A DNA stretch of 46,609 bases from Armatimonadota bacterium (GCA_025358205.1 JANYKG010000047.1:1-46609), one strand, 5' to 3'; counted from the stretch's first letter, positions 20,169 through 28,480 are shown. Translations and numbers: made by a program. The notes: a model not told the origin generated them from the letters alone.

Positions 20169-22244
20169 ATGAAGTTCGAACTGCCGTTTGCTTTGCTTAC
20201 CCTCACACTTCTGGCCTCATCTCTTAAGGCAATGGAGTTTTCGAAGCATCCATTCGTGTTGGTTGATTCGAAGGAACTGAATGCCCTTCGCGCTGAACTG
20301 CTGAAGCCTGGGTGGAAGAAAGACGTGTACAACGGCGCCGCCGGGCCGGACGTTGTTTCGCTGGGCAAGGGGCTGAAGCAGAACGCCGACTTCTGGTTTC
20401 AGCAAGAGATCACCATTCCGCCCTACGGTGGCCACGGTCACAACTTTTTCTGTGATGATGGAACTCACCTCAACGCGCCCCCTGAGTACAAGTGCCACCC
20501 TGGGCCGTATGTGTGCCCGAGTTGCGGGAAGAAGTACGACGGGGAGAGATACCAGGCTGCACAGGCGCTGAAGGTACACCATCTGCTTTCTCAGGCTGCG
20601 CTCGATCTCGCACTGGTGGCTGCCATCGAGCACAAACCTGAATACGAGGCAAAGGCGGCTGAGATACTGCTCAAATACTCCGACGTCTACCCCGGTCCGC
20701 ACACCAACGCCACGACCGGTGGCATGATGCTTCAATCGCTGGACGAGGCCGTGTGGGTAATCCGGCTCGCGAAGGCTTACGACCTGGTGCGGAACGACCT
20801 GCCGGCCGATCAGCGCGCCAAAATCGAGAAGTTCCTGCGCACCGTTGCGGAAGGTCTCATCAAGTGCAGCGGCGGCGGTAACTGGAGTTCATGGCACTCA
20901 TCGGCGGTCGGGGTGATCGGATACGCCATCGAGGACGAGAAGCTGGTGACCTGGTCTCTCGATTTCGTGAAAGGCCAGTTGACCCGAGAACTGCCGGACG
21001 ACTGCATCTGGCCGGAGAGCATCCACTGCTACCACTACTATGTGGTGCAGGCGTTCACTCACCTCGCCGAAGCCGCCCGCCACGCCGGGGTTGACCTCTA
21101 CCGCTGGGAGCCTAAGCCCGGCAAGTCCATGATGCAGATGCTGATTGCCCCGCTGAACTACACTTACCCGGACATGCGCCTGCCCGCCATCAACGATGGA
21201 TGGTTCGAGTCCTATCCGCCTGCCGAGGTTTACGAGACGGCCTACCGTTTGGACCCCGATCCACGGTTCGCCTGGGTGCTTGCCAGCCGCAGCCCCAAAG
21301 GCCCGGTATATGCAGGAAACTCTGTTAGGGATGAGGGTGTAACGCTCAGGAACAGCCGTTACGCGCTGTTGTTCGGCTCGGATCTTCCGACTAACCTGGT
21401 TCGGCCCAAGCTCACATCCGCCAACTATCCCGTGCTCGGCATACGCACGCTTCGCTCGTCGGACGACACCGCCATGATGACCTTCCACTACGGCCCGTTT
21501 GTCGGTCACGGTCACCCGGACAAGATGGGCATCACACTCTTCGCGCACGGCAAGCTGTGGGCGGCGGACTACGGCACCCAGGGCTACGGCTCGCAGAGTG
21601 TGTGGTGGTTCAAGTCCGGCTACTCGCACAACATGATTATCGTGGACGGGAAGAACCCCGCTGCCACGAAGGAGCGCGCGGCGGATATCTGGACGGGCGA
21701 TCCTGAGGGCGCACGGTCAACCACGGCGGAAGCGTACCCCGGTGTGAAGTGGACGCGCACGGTCATCAGGGTAGGGGACTACTTTGTGGTGCGCGACCAG
21801 ATGGTGAGCGATGAGAGCCACACATATGACTTCTACCTCCACTCCGAAGGGCGCCTGATTCTTGATGGGCAGGTAGGCGACCCTGCGGCTGTGGAACCCG
21901 CGACGGATTGGATAAAGGACTTGAAGTCGTGGTCGGCATCGGACACGCTTTCCGGTCGCTGGGAGTTTGGCAGCAAGGCGTTGGACATCCGCATGATCGG
22001 CAGCAGCCCGATCACCCCGCTGGTCGGTGAGTGCCCGTCCGATACCGCCGCCGATCCGATCCCGCTGCTCATTGCCAGACAAACAGGCAAATCCGCCGAG
22101 TTCATCACGGTGCTATACTCGCATTTCGCGGACGCCGAACTGACCGTCAACCGTGATGGCGACAACCTTGTCATAGAGCATGATGGTGCGAAGGACGTAC
22201 TGACCTTGCCCAACGCCGGAGCGGCCCCCGCGCTGCAACGGTAG
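20169..22244 (+). CDS. Heparinase II/III family polysaccharide lyase-like protein
   Basis: A 691-residue protein with an N-terminal hydrophobic export signal (residues 1-20). A zinc-knuckle-like insert (CHPGPYVCPSCGKKYDGERY) is followed by an alpha/alpha toroid (VHHLLSQAALDLALVAAIEHKPEYEAKAAEILLKYSDVYPGPH and the WSSWHSSAVG helix). The C-terminal heparinase II/III beta-sandwich begins near residue 390 (MMTFHYGPFVGHGHPDKMG, then AADYGTQGYGS, and a conserved His in GYSHNMIIVDG). The family cleaves uronic-acid-containing polysaccharides such as heparin, alginate or related exopolysaccharides by beta-elimination. Family assignment is good; polymer specificity cannot be read from sequence. It is followed 26 nt later by a membrane protein gene. 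Confidence 0.88.
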   Translation: MKFELPFALLTLTLLASSLKAMEFSKHPFVLVDSKELNALRAELLKPGWKKDVYNGAAGPDVVSLGKGLKQNADFWFQQEITIPPYGGHGHNFFCDDGTHLNAPPEYKCHPGPYVCPSCGKKYDGERYQAAQALKVHHLLSQAALDLALVAAIEHKPEYEAKAAEILLKYSDVYPGPHTNATTGGMMLQSLDEAVWVIRLAKAYDLVRNDLPADQRAKIEKFLRTVAEGLIKCSGGGNWSSWHSSAVGVIGYAIEDEKLVTWSLDFVKGQLTRELPDDCIWPESIHCYHYYVVQAFTHLAEAARHAGVDLYRWEPKPGKSMMQMLIAPLNYTYPDMRLPAINDGWFESYPPAEVYETAYRLDPDPRFAWVLASRSPKGPVYAGNSVRDEGVTLRNSRYALLFGSDLPTNLVRPKLTSANYPVLGIRTLRSSDDTAMMTFHYGPFVGHGHPDKMGITLFAHGKLWAADYGTQGYGSQSVWWFKSGYSHNMIIVDGKNPAATKERAADIWTGDPEGARSTTAEAYPGVKWTRTVIRVGDYFVVRDQMVSDESHTYDFYLHSEGRLILDGQVGDPAAVEPATDWIKDLKSWSASDTLSGRWEFGSKALDIRMIGSSPITPLVGECPSDTAADPIPLLIARQTGKSAEFITVLYSHFADAELTVNRDGDNLVIEHDGAKDVLTLPNAGAAPALQR

Positions 22245-22270
22245 AACGAGGACAATCGAGGACATGCCAG

Positions 22271-23221
22271 TTGAGTATTAGCCAAGGGTCACAAGGCACC
22301 ACTGAGCGAGCTACAACAATGTTTGGCGTATTGCGCCTGGTCATCGCCGCCGTGTTCATTGGGTTGTTGGTGTGGGCGCTGACAATGATGGGACAAGAAC
22401 GCACCCCGGACGCTGAGGGCTATGCGTGGATCTACTTCATCTTCGGTGGATTGGCGCTGCTCATCGGACTGCCGTCACTGGTGATCGGCCTTGGGCTGCT
22501 ATACCGGCGGACGTGGGCATATCACGCCGCAATCTGGCATGACTTCGCGTTTGTTTTGCTGATATTCTATTCGGTCTCCCAGTCACCTGATCGCGTCCGC
22601 TTGCTGCCTGCGCTGCTCATGGCAGTTCTGCCGCTTGCAGAGGTATCCATACTACCGCTCCTCATCACGCGCAGCCGGCCGACTAGCGTAATGCTCCCCG
22701 TTCTGCTGGTGGTGGCAGGCTCACTGGCTTTCCTGAACCCGGTAATGAGCAGGAATCAGGACTATCAGCAAGTGCGCCCGGTGGTTGACTACGCGAAAGC
22801 ACACTGGCTGGACATACCGGATGTCAGGCGCGTTGAGACGAGCGACGTGAATGCAGCCAGCGTCAGTGTGTTCCTGTGGGGTCCCGGTTCGAAGGCGGCA
22901 GTGATCACAGCAGCGAAGGAATCCGGCGGACGATGGCGGTTGCCCACTAGAGATGTGATAGGCAAGAGTCGCCCGGCGCTGATCTATGAATCGTCTGCCG
23001 TTGCGCGTCGTGCCGAATCACCCGAGGGCGCACTGGCAATTCTGAGGGATGCCGGAGTGAAGAATGATGATCTGGTGTACGCGGGTACGATCATGGATGA
23101 GAGCCGTCTACACTACCGTTTTCGTTCCGCGAAAGCAGGCGGCAGTTACTACGTGCCGAATATCGGAACAGGGTTTGATCTCTACCTGGAGGGACCGGAC
23201 GTAGTGATCGAGGGCGGCTGA
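22271..23221 (+). CDS. Membrane protein of unknown function
   Basis: Up to 316 residues. Four to five hydrophobic helices occupy the first about 165 residues (FGVLRLVIAAVFIGLLVWAL, YFIFGGLALLIGLPSLVIGL, FAFVLLIFYSV, LLPALLMAVLPL, SVMLPVLLVVAGSLAF). A soluble C-terminal part of about 150 residues follows, with GPGSKAAVITAAKESGG and YRFRSAKAGGSYYVPNIGTGFDLYL. I do not recognise either part. The start is uncertain: TTG 22271 follows GAGGACA, and ATG 22319 has no good ribosome site. It follows the heparinase gene closely and probably shares its transcript. Confidence 0.65.
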   Translation: MSISQGSQGTTERATTMFGVLRLVIAAVFIGLLVWALTMMGQERTPDAEGYAWIYFIFGGLALLIGLPSLVIGLGLLYRRTWAYHAAIWHDFAFVLLIFYSVSQSPDRVRLLPALLMAVLPLAEVSILPLLITRSRPTSVMLPVLLVVAGSLAFLNPVMSRNQDYQQVRPVVDYAKAHWLDIPDVRRVETSDVNAASVSVFLWGPGSKAAVITAAKESGGRWRLPTRDVIGKSRPALIYESSAVARRAESPEGALAILRDAGVKNDDLVYAGTIMDESRLHYRFRSAKAGGSYYVPNIGTGFDLYLEGPDVVIEGG

Positions 23222-23239
23222 CCGTTCACCGTAGTAGAT

Positions 23240-23290
23240 CACAGTCCACAGTCCGTGAGTTTCGGGGTCCGCAGTCTACGGTCTGCTGTC
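23240..23290. repeat. CACAGTC heptamer repeat at the 3' end of the beta-helix gene
   Basis: CACAGTC occurs twice in tandem (23240-23253), followed by diverged copies (GTCCGCAGTCTACGGTCTGCTG) running past 23276. The last few codons of the beta-helix gene on the minus strand (DETTDSRP) lie within this tract, so the repeat appears to have eroded or supplied that C-terminus. Confidence 0.6.
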
Positions 23291-25180
23291 GGTAGTCTCG
23301 TCCTTGTTTCCGATATTGTCCCGCACCACCATGCCGATGCTGCCTTTCAGAACCAGCCCGTTACCGGTGCATGCGGACGTATTGTTGCCCGAGATGATCC
23401 CGCCAGCCGCGCCGTTGACGACTATGCCGTCGCCGCCGGACAGACGCACATCGTTATCCTGGATGCGTAGGTTGGTCACTTTGCCGGAGATATCTACGGC
23501 GGGTGTACCCGGCGCGACGAGTGTGTTGCCCTTGATGGTGATGAAGTCCGCATAGGTCGGCGCATCCACCTTGATTGCTCCACAGCTTTCGCTGTCCTCT
23601 ATCCTGATCTGCGCCGCGTAATCCCCAACCATCACGCTATTGAACTGGTTGTGCGAGAGGCTGATTCGGCTCGCGACCCGGTTCTGTCCCGCGCCTCGAA
23701 TCCTGATGTCGCAGACGCCCGTTGTGTTGCCGTCCATCCTGATGTAGTCCACTGCTCCATCGAAAACGAAGGGGCTGTTCAACACCATGTTGTTCGTGAT
23801 GAAGAAACCGTAGCCCACTCCGAACCGGAAATCGGGGTTCAGGTATCCCACGCCCTGGTCCTCGAACTTGAGCGCGTAGGAGTCCGGCCCCATCTGCAGA
23901 GCCTCGCCAAGCTGGCAGTTCATCACGTACCCCCACTCCAGATCGTGGACGCGGTACTCTTTCGGCTGCTTGAAACTCACATAGTAGACCGAGCCGGGCT
24001 TCGGGCCTTCGGTACTCCAGTGAATCTTGCTCGCGGACTCCAGGTCGCCGGGCTGAGTCACCGTCTCAATGGAATAATCCTTGCCTTCGACCCATTCCAC
24101 GCCCCCGGTTCTCGGTTCGGAGCCTGCGCGGGTGACCGTGATGTGTCGTGGAAGTCCGTACCACTCGGTTCGCTGGGCGGGTGTCGGCTCATCCACCACC
24201 GCATGCCCGTGCCAGGTTACCCAGTCCCAATCCTTGCCCGGTCTGCGCACGACCTCGCCTTCGCAAGTCGGCTCCAGCCGATCCCCCGTGCTGCCCAACG
24301 GCCCGGCGTGTATCCCGCTCGCAAACCCGGCAGTGCAGTTGCGGATGAACGGCGCTTGCCCACCGACCCAATCGAAAAGCACACCGCCGTTGGTGACCCC
24401 GTGCCGCCCAATCATCTCCAGGTTGTCGAAGTAGTACCCGCCCTGTCCGCAGTGGTTGCCGTTGTCCAGCCGCACGCCGATCTTCGCATCCAGGCGGTCC
24501 ATGTCGCGAACTTTCACCTCACCGCCCGAGCCGATGATGTCCACGCCGACCTCGAAGAACCGGCTGCTCTGAACTCCTGCGTCCAGGTTGCGCCCGACGT
24601 TTATGCCGGTGACGTTGACGAAATCGAGCAGGTAGTCCGTGCCTTGCCCAGTGGTTTCGATGATGCCGATGTTGTTGTCGGGATAGTACTTGATGTGCGC
24701 CAGTTGAACCGCCGCCGAGGAGATGATACCGGCGGGCAGCTTGGCGTCAACCAGCACGCTCAGGTCGCGCAGACGGCAGCCCTTGTTACGTATGCGCACG
24801 GTGGCGGTGGGAACGCGCTTGAGATCAGGCTTGCAGACGAAGCCAAAATCCTTGCGCCCGTCCGTCTGGATGATGTTCGTGACGTCCGCGCCATCGCCGT
24901 AGATGATCTGCCCGGTCTGCGTGGTCTCTATCGTCCCGTGGTTCGGCAAGGCGGAACCGTGGAAGTAGTAATCCCCCGCCGGGAAATGGACGGAGGCTCC
25001 TGAGGGAGCCGCCGCCATGATCTTCGCGATCCGCCTGGTGTTCTCGGACGCCTGTGCCGGGTTGTTGTCCACGAGCGGTTCCCTTACGTACAGCTTGTCC
25101 TTGCGGGTGACATCTATCACATCCGCATTCGCATTCGTGCAAATCAAGATGGTGGCTAACGCTATCAGCAGTCTTCTCAT
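23276..25180 (-). CDS. Secreted right-handed parallel beta-helix (pectate lyase-like) protein
   Basis: A 634-residue protein with a signal peptide (MRRLLIALATILICTNANA). After an N-terminal pectate-lyase-3-like start (NNPAQASENTRRIAKIM, then HFPAGDYYFHG) comes a long series of beta-helix rungs, easiest to see at the C-terminus: ITIKGNTLV, LRIQDNDVRLSGGDGIVVNGA, GGIISGNNTSACTGNGLVLKG and GMVVRDNIGN. Such helices bind or cleave extracellular polysaccharides; no family-specific catalytic triad was recognised. The start at 25180 has a GGGGGGA stretch upstream; the longer frame to 25270 overlaps the Doc toxin gene. The neighbouring heparinase gene is on the opposite strand, so joint use is only suggested by proximity. 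Confidence 0.8.
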   Translation of the reverse strand: MRRLLIALATILICTNANADVIDVTRKDKLYVREPLVDNNPAQASENTRRIAKIMAAAPSGASVHFPAGDYYFHGSALPNHGTIETTQTGQIIYGDGADVTNIIQTDGRKDFGFVCKPDLKRVPTATVRIRNKGCRLRDLSVLVDAKLPAGIISSAAVQLAHIKYYPDNNIGIIETTGQGTDYLLDFVNVTGINVGRNLDAGVQSSRFFEVGVDIIGSGGEVKVRDMDRLDAKIGVRLDNGNHCGQGGYYFDNLEMIGRHGVTNGGVLFDWVGGQAPFIRNCTAGFASGIHAGPLGSTGDRLEPTCEGEVVRRPGKDWDWVTWHGHAVVDEPTPAQRTEWYGLPRHITVTRAGSEPRTGGVEWVEGKDYSIETVTQPGDLESASKIHWSTEGPKPGSVYYVSFKQPKEYRVHDLEWGYVMNCQLGEALQMGPDSYALKFEDQGVGYLNPDFRFGVGYGFFITNNMVLNSPFVFDGAVDYIRMDGNTTGVCDIRIRGAGQNRVASRISLSHNQFNSVMVGDYAAQIRIEDSESCGAIKVDAPTYADFITIKGNTLVAPGTPAVDISGKVTNLRIQDNDVRLSGGDGIVVNGAAGGIISGNNTSACTGNGLVLKGSIGMVVRDNIGNKDETTDSRP

Positions 25181-25202
25181 CCCATCCCCCCGAGCGTATG
25201 CA

Positions 25203-25592
25203 TTACCGATTGGCCGAATGACTCCTGAAGAAATCGCTGGCAACTGACTTGTCAGCCTCTCCTGATGCAACGGCCATCACCAGTCGCACCAGTTCCTCCT
25301 CGGAGAACTCCAACCGCACATCATTCAAGCGCAGGAACACTATGGCGGCGACGGAACCCGTTCTCTTGTTGCCGTCAACGAACGGGTGATTCTGGGTGAT
25401 ATGGAACAGATACGCCGCAGCCATCTCGAAGACGTCCTTGTGCAGATACTGACCCGCGAATCCAGAGGAAGGCATGGCCGACGCGGACACCAACAGTCCG
25501 ATGTCCCGAACTTCGTAGGCGCCACCGTACCGCTGGATCTGGTCCCTGTGAATCTCCAGCACTTCTTCTATGGTAAGGAAGACCGGTTCCAT
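25203..25592 (-). CDS. doc: Doc-type toxin of a toxin-antitoxin pair (Fic family)
   Basis: A 129-residue Fic/Doc protein with the core motif HPFVDGNKRTG (residues 69-79), matching HxFx(D/N)GNKR. Doc phosphorylates elongation factor Tu and stops translation; related Fic proteins transfer AMP. The short size, the preserved His, Asp, Lys and Arg, and the small upstream antitoxin gene favour Doc. The gene starts 3 nt after the antitoxin stop, so the two are translationally linked, with the antitoxin first, as is usual. The conserved glycine-asparagine anchor is intact, so activity is likely. Confidence 0.92.
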   Translation of the reverse strand: MEPVFLTIEEVLEIHRDQIQRYGGAYEVRDIGLLVSASAMPSSGFAGQYLHKDVFEMAAAYLFHITQNHPFVDGNKRTGSVAAIVFLRLNDVRLEFSEEELVRLVMAVASGEADKSVASDFFRSHSANR

Positions 25593-25595
25593 GCT

Positions 25596-25823
25596 CTACT
25601 CCGCCAGCCGCTTTAGCGCTCGTCCGTACTTCCTATTCGTCTCCTCAAGGGCATCGCTGAACTGCCTCCTCCGTTCATCGTCACGTACCGGAGCGACGAT
25701 CAGAACGTTGCCGTCGGTAGATAACTCGAGCGGCGTATCTCGGTCTATCTTCAGCAGTTCCAGAATGCTGCGATCTATCACCAAGGCCGTGCTGTTGCCA
25801 TGCTTTGTCAGTCTCTTGATCAT
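25596..25823 (-). CDS. AbrB/SpoVT-type antitoxin
   Basis: A 75-residue protein beginning MIKRLTKHGNSTALVIDRSI, a classic swapped-hairpin AbrB-like DNA-binding domain (MazE/SpoVT type: xxKxGNSxxLxIPxxxL), followed by an acidic and basic helical tail that would bind the toxin. AAGGAGG lies 7 nt before the ATG. It should neutralise Doc and repress its own promoter. Canonical Doc partners are Phd proteins; an AbrB-type partner is less usual but known in hybrid systems. The palindrome that overlaps the promoter directly upstream fits autoregulation. Confidence 0.88.
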   Translation of the reverse strand: MIKRLTKHGNSTALVIDRSILELLKIDRDTPLELSTDGNVLIVAPVRDDERRRQFSDALEETNRKYGRALKRLAE

Positions 25824-25838
25824 CTCGACACCTCCTTC

Positions 25839-25869
25839 GGTGATACTGTTGTACATATACTGTATCACC
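25839..25869. promoter_or_regulatory. Palindromic operator of the toxin-antitoxin operon
   Basis: GGTGATAC at 25839-25846 is perfectly complementary to GTATCACC at 25862-25869, with a 15-nt AT-rich centre. It overlaps the -10 box (25859-25864) and the start of transcription. This is the expected place for repression by the antitoxin or toxin-antitoxin complex. Confidence 0.7.
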
Positions 25870-25887
25870 ACCAGCCGAGTTTGTCAA
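25859..25887 (-). promoter_or_regulatory. Sigma-70 promoter of the toxin-antitoxin operon
   Basis: On the minus strand, TTGACA at 25887-25882 and TACAGT at 25864-25859 are separated by 17 nt. The -35 box is perfect and the -10 box matches four of six. The start codon of the antitoxin gene is 35 nt downstream of the -10 box. Confidence 0.7.
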
Positions 25888-25900
25888 CCGCTCTCCGACA

Positions 25901-25935
25901 AAAAAGCCCCGCCGTTGCATACGACAGGGCTTTTT
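25901..25935 (-). terminator. Intrinsic terminator after the APC permease gene
   Basis: AAAAAGCCC at 25901-25909 pairs with GGGCTTTTT at 25927-25935 around a 17-nt loop. Read on the minus strand it ends in a T-run (positions 25905 down to 25900), just past the permease stop at 25967, so it should terminate that gene before the toxin-antitoxin promoter. The T-run on the plus strand could also work in reverse. Confidence 0.75.
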
Positions 25936-25966
25936 CGGGTTTCTTGTTCGATGTTGAACGTTCGTC

Positions 25967-27508
25967 TCAACGGTCCTCGTACTGCGCCTTGACCTCTTCC
26001 TGCGCCGCTTCCAGTCCGCTCATGTTTCGCTTGTGCAGTTCGCTGTGCTTGCGTCCGTAGAAGAAGTAGATCAGCAGCCCAATGAACAACCAAACGAACA
26101 GCCTTATCCAGTTCTCTTTGGGCAGCGCGAACATCAGCATCGAGCACATGAGCACGCCAAGAATCGGAATGACAGGCACCCACGGACAGTGGAACGGTCT
26201 CACCGCGTCCGGGTGCGTCTTGCGCATAATCATCACCGCTATGCACACGATGACAAACGCGAGCAGCGTGCCTATGTTCACCAGTTCCGCCAGTACCCTG
26301 AGCGGGATGAGTGCGCCCATTGTGGCCACCAGACAGCCGGTGAGAATGGTTGATTTCCAGGGGGTGCGGAACTTCTCATGCACCGCGCCGAAGAAACTTT
26401 TCGGGACCAGTCCGTCGCGCGCCATGGCCAGCATAACCCTAGGCTGGCTGAGCATCAGCACGAGCAAAACTGATGTGATGCCTGCCACAGCCGCCAGTGA
26501 GATCAGGAACTGCGCCCACGGAAGGCCGACCTGTGCGAACGCGTTGGAGACCGGGGCTTCCACGCTGATCTTGTTGTAGGGCACCATGCCGGTGATGACC
26601 GCGGTCACGGCGATGTAGAGCGCCGTGCAGATGACCAGTGAGGCCATGATGCCGATCGGCACGTCGCGCTGAGGGTTCTTCGCTTCCTCCGCGTGAGTGG
26701 AAACCGAGTCAAACCCGATGTACGCGAAGAATATCACTCCGGCACCCGCTAGCATGCCCAACGGCAACCCGCCTTCTCCCGACTGACCTAGAACCGTATG
26801 GCCAAACATGCTGATGCCGGTCCAGCCATAGGGCGCGAACGGTATCCAGTTCTTCGGGTCCACGTAAAATGCGCCGACCACGATCACGAAGAGCACTACC
26901 GCGACTTTGAGGATCACCATCGCGTTGTTGAAGGTGGCACTCTCCTTGATGCCCTTTACCAGGATAATGGTGACCAGTAGTGCGACCACAATCGCCGGGA
27001 AATCCACCCACGTCCCTGTAGGTATCAGCTTCCCGATGGCTGGGTCAAAATCAAATGGTGCATTAGACAACACTTTTGGCACATGCAGGTGGAATATACC
27101 TATGAAATCCTGGAAATACTTCGACCATCCGTGCGCCACAGTCGCAGATGCCACCGTGTACTCCAGTATCAGATCCCATCCGATGATCCAGGCGAACAGC
27201 TCGCCCACCGTGGCGTATGCGTAGGTGAACGCTGATCCGGCGACCGGCACCATGGACGCGAACTCCGCATAGCACAGCGCGGCGAATACGCACGCGACTC
27301 CCGCTACCGCGTAGGAGAGCATCAGCGCGGGTCCGGCCTTGTCATGTGCGGCGATCCCGGTTAGCACGAAAATGCCCGTTCCGATCACGCATCCAATTCC
27401 CAGGCTGGTGAGCGCCCACGGCCCCAGCACCCGGCGCAGGCGGTTGTCGCCCTTCGCCTCTTCCAGTATGGTTTCAAGCGGTTTTCTTGCCATGAGTCTC
27501 TTGACCAT
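25967..27508 (-). CDS. APC superfamily amino acid permease (cationic amino acid transporter type)
   Basis: A 513-residue protein with about 12 to 13 membrane helices. Family motifs include LTSLGIGCVIGTGIFVLTG at the first broken helix (the GIGxxIGTGIF substrate-binding motif), the Ala/Ser-Gly-rich helix MVPVAGSAFTYAYATVGE and FFAYIGFDSVSTHAEEAKNP in helix 6. The sequence resembles YfnA/CAT-type secondary transporters that import amino acids with protons. The C-terminal tail is hydrophilic (ELHKRNMSG onward). ATG 27508 has GGAGG 7 nt upstream. No neighbouring metabolic gene suggests the substrate. Confidence 0.93.
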   Translation of the reverse strand: MVKRLMARKPLETILEEAKGDNRLRRVLGPWALTSLGIGCVIGTGIFVLTGIAAHDKAGPALMLSYAVAGVACVFAALCYAEFASMVPVAGSAFTYAYATVGELFAWIIGWDLILEYTVASATVAHGWSKYFQDFIGIFHLHVPKVLSNAPFDFDPAIGKLIPTGTWVDFPAIVVALLVTIILVKGIKESATFNNAMVILKVAVVLFVIVVGAFYVDPKNWIPFAPYGWTGISMFGHTVLGQSGEGGLPLGMLAGAGVIFFAYIGFDSVSTHAEEAKNPQRDVPIGIMASLVICTALYIAVTAVITGMVPYNKISVEAPVSNAFAQVGLPWAQFLISLAAVAGITSVLLVLMLSQPRVMLAMARDGLVPKSFFGAVHEKFRTPWKSTILTGCLVATMGALIPLRVLAELVNIGTLLAFVIVCIAVMIMRKTHPDAVRPFHCPWVPVIPILGVLMCSMLMFALPKENWIRLFVWLFIGLLIYFFYGRKHSELHKRNMSGLEAAQEEVKAQYEDR

Positions 27509-27825
27509 CAGGCAACCTCCATGTCGTGGATGCGAACATATTACATGACCCGTCCGTCACCGTCAAGTCGTCAAAAATGGGGACAGACACAATTATCGGT
27601 CGAATAAGCTGACGAGAATGCCCGGGCATATCGCCCGATCGCATGCAAGCGTGGAAATCCTGTCAATAATTGTGTCTGTCCCCATTTCCCCCACCATTCC
27701 ATTTCCCCCACCATTTCCATTTCCAAAGCAATGATCAGATTGATTATGCGTTTCACGTTCTTCTCCTTTGCATCCTTCACTATCTGCGCGTGGTCACAAC
27801 AGATAACTAGTGGGAAACCGTGGCT
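27509..27825. other. Gene-free interval holding the REPIN-like pair
   Basis: The 317 nt between the permease start and the small unknown gene hold the REPIN-like pair, the C-rich direct repeat, and the upstream region of the permease. A 69-codon frame crossing the pair on the minus strand is considered spurious because half of it is repeat sequence. Confidence 0.6.
27575..27687. repeat. REPIN-like inverted pair of the RAYT-associated repeat
   Basis: A 22-nt sequence containing AATGGGGACAGACACAATT (27575-27596) occurs as a perfect inverted copy at 27666-27687. The 69-nt centre includes the palindrome ATGCCCGGGCAT. The same repeat brackets the transposase gene at 28541-29300. This pair without a transposase is what a non-autonomous RAYT-mobilised element (REPIN) looks like. 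Immediately right, CATTTCCCCCACCATT is repeated twice (27683 to about 27715) as a short direct repeat. Confidence 0.85.
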
Positions 27826-28032
27826 TCAGAGTGCACAACCAACTATCTCGCAATGCGGACACTTGCATAGGCCTGAAGCCAGTACCAAATCATCCCTGCA
27901 CAGAGCATAGGCCAAGAGAGCTTCTCTGTCTGCCGTCATGCATGCAGAATGCTCTTGCCATGTGTTGCCTATATACTCGGCCAATCCTCGCCAAAGTGCA
28001 GCTTCGAGAGAACGGTACTCATGGTTATTCAT
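27826..28032 (-). CDS. Small protein of unknown function
   Basis: A 68-residue protein starting MNNHEYRSLEAALWRGLAEY and ending with a cysteine-containing tail (GLCKCPHCEIVGC). Its ATG overlaps the stop of the upstream 151-residue gene by 8 nt (ATGAATAA), which supports a two-gene unit. No clear ribosome site precedes it, so translation may depend on coupling. I do not recognise the family. The lower GC than flanking core genes and its position between two copies of a mobile repeat suggest accessory DNA. Confidence 0.5.
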   Translation of the reverse strand: MNNHEYRSLEAALWRGLAEYIGNTWQEHSACMTADREALLAYALCRDDLVLASGLCKCPHCEIVGCAL

Positions 28033-28480
28033 TCCGCAGACTTATCAACAAGGCCTGCCGTTCGCGCCATCTGTCGACAATGTGTGCAAGTACACTAGAC
28101 TCCCCTTGCAGTACGTCCCTAGCGCACTCCCTGACCGCGTCGGAAGTCATGGCCAAGTACTCCTCAATCATGTCGTCAGGAGTCTGAGATTCCGGCTCAA
28201 ATATCATATTCGGGCAATGTAGTTGCACCAGATACTCAAGTGGATATCCATGCTCTGATGCCCTATCATTCGGTGGTTTCATATCAGGTAGCACAAAAAA
28301 GCTTACCGTCACATATGTATCCATGCGGTCTAGTGTGAGATAAACTCCAGTAGTTGGGCTGGCATAATACACGTACAAAGCAAGAGTGTCTCTCCGCTTA
28401 TAAATCAGTGCAAACCCGTAATCCTCTACCAGAAACGCATAGAACTTTTGAACCAACTTGAAGAACCTGTAGTCTCGCAT
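28025..28480 (-). CDS. Unknown protein, accessory gene
   Basis: A 151-residue soluble protein with no signal peptide. It is rich in aromatic residues (FFKLVQKFYAFLVEDYGFAL, YVYYASPTTGVYLTLDRMD, YVTVSFFVLPDM) with an acidic C-terminal half. The pattern of a compact alpha/beta domain starting KFYAFLVEDYGF is reminiscent of small immunity-type proteins, but I cannot place it in a family. GAGGAG lies 9 nt before the ATG, so it is a credible gene. With the overlapping 68-residue gene it forms an AT-richer island between the REPIN-like pair and the RAYT element. Confidence 0.6.
   Translation of the reverse strand: MRDYRFFKLVQKFYAFLVEDYGFALIYKRRDTLALYVYYASPTTGVYLTLDRMDTYVTVSFFVLPDMKPPNDRASEHGYPLEYLVQLHCPNMIFEPESQTPDDMIEEYLAMTSDAVRECARDVLQGESSVLAHIVDRWRERQALLISLRNE

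Noticed and set aside
27571-27780. A 69-codon frame on the minus strand
   Set aside because: About half of it is the inverted repeat pair and C-rich direct repeat; the protein is an artefact of repeats.
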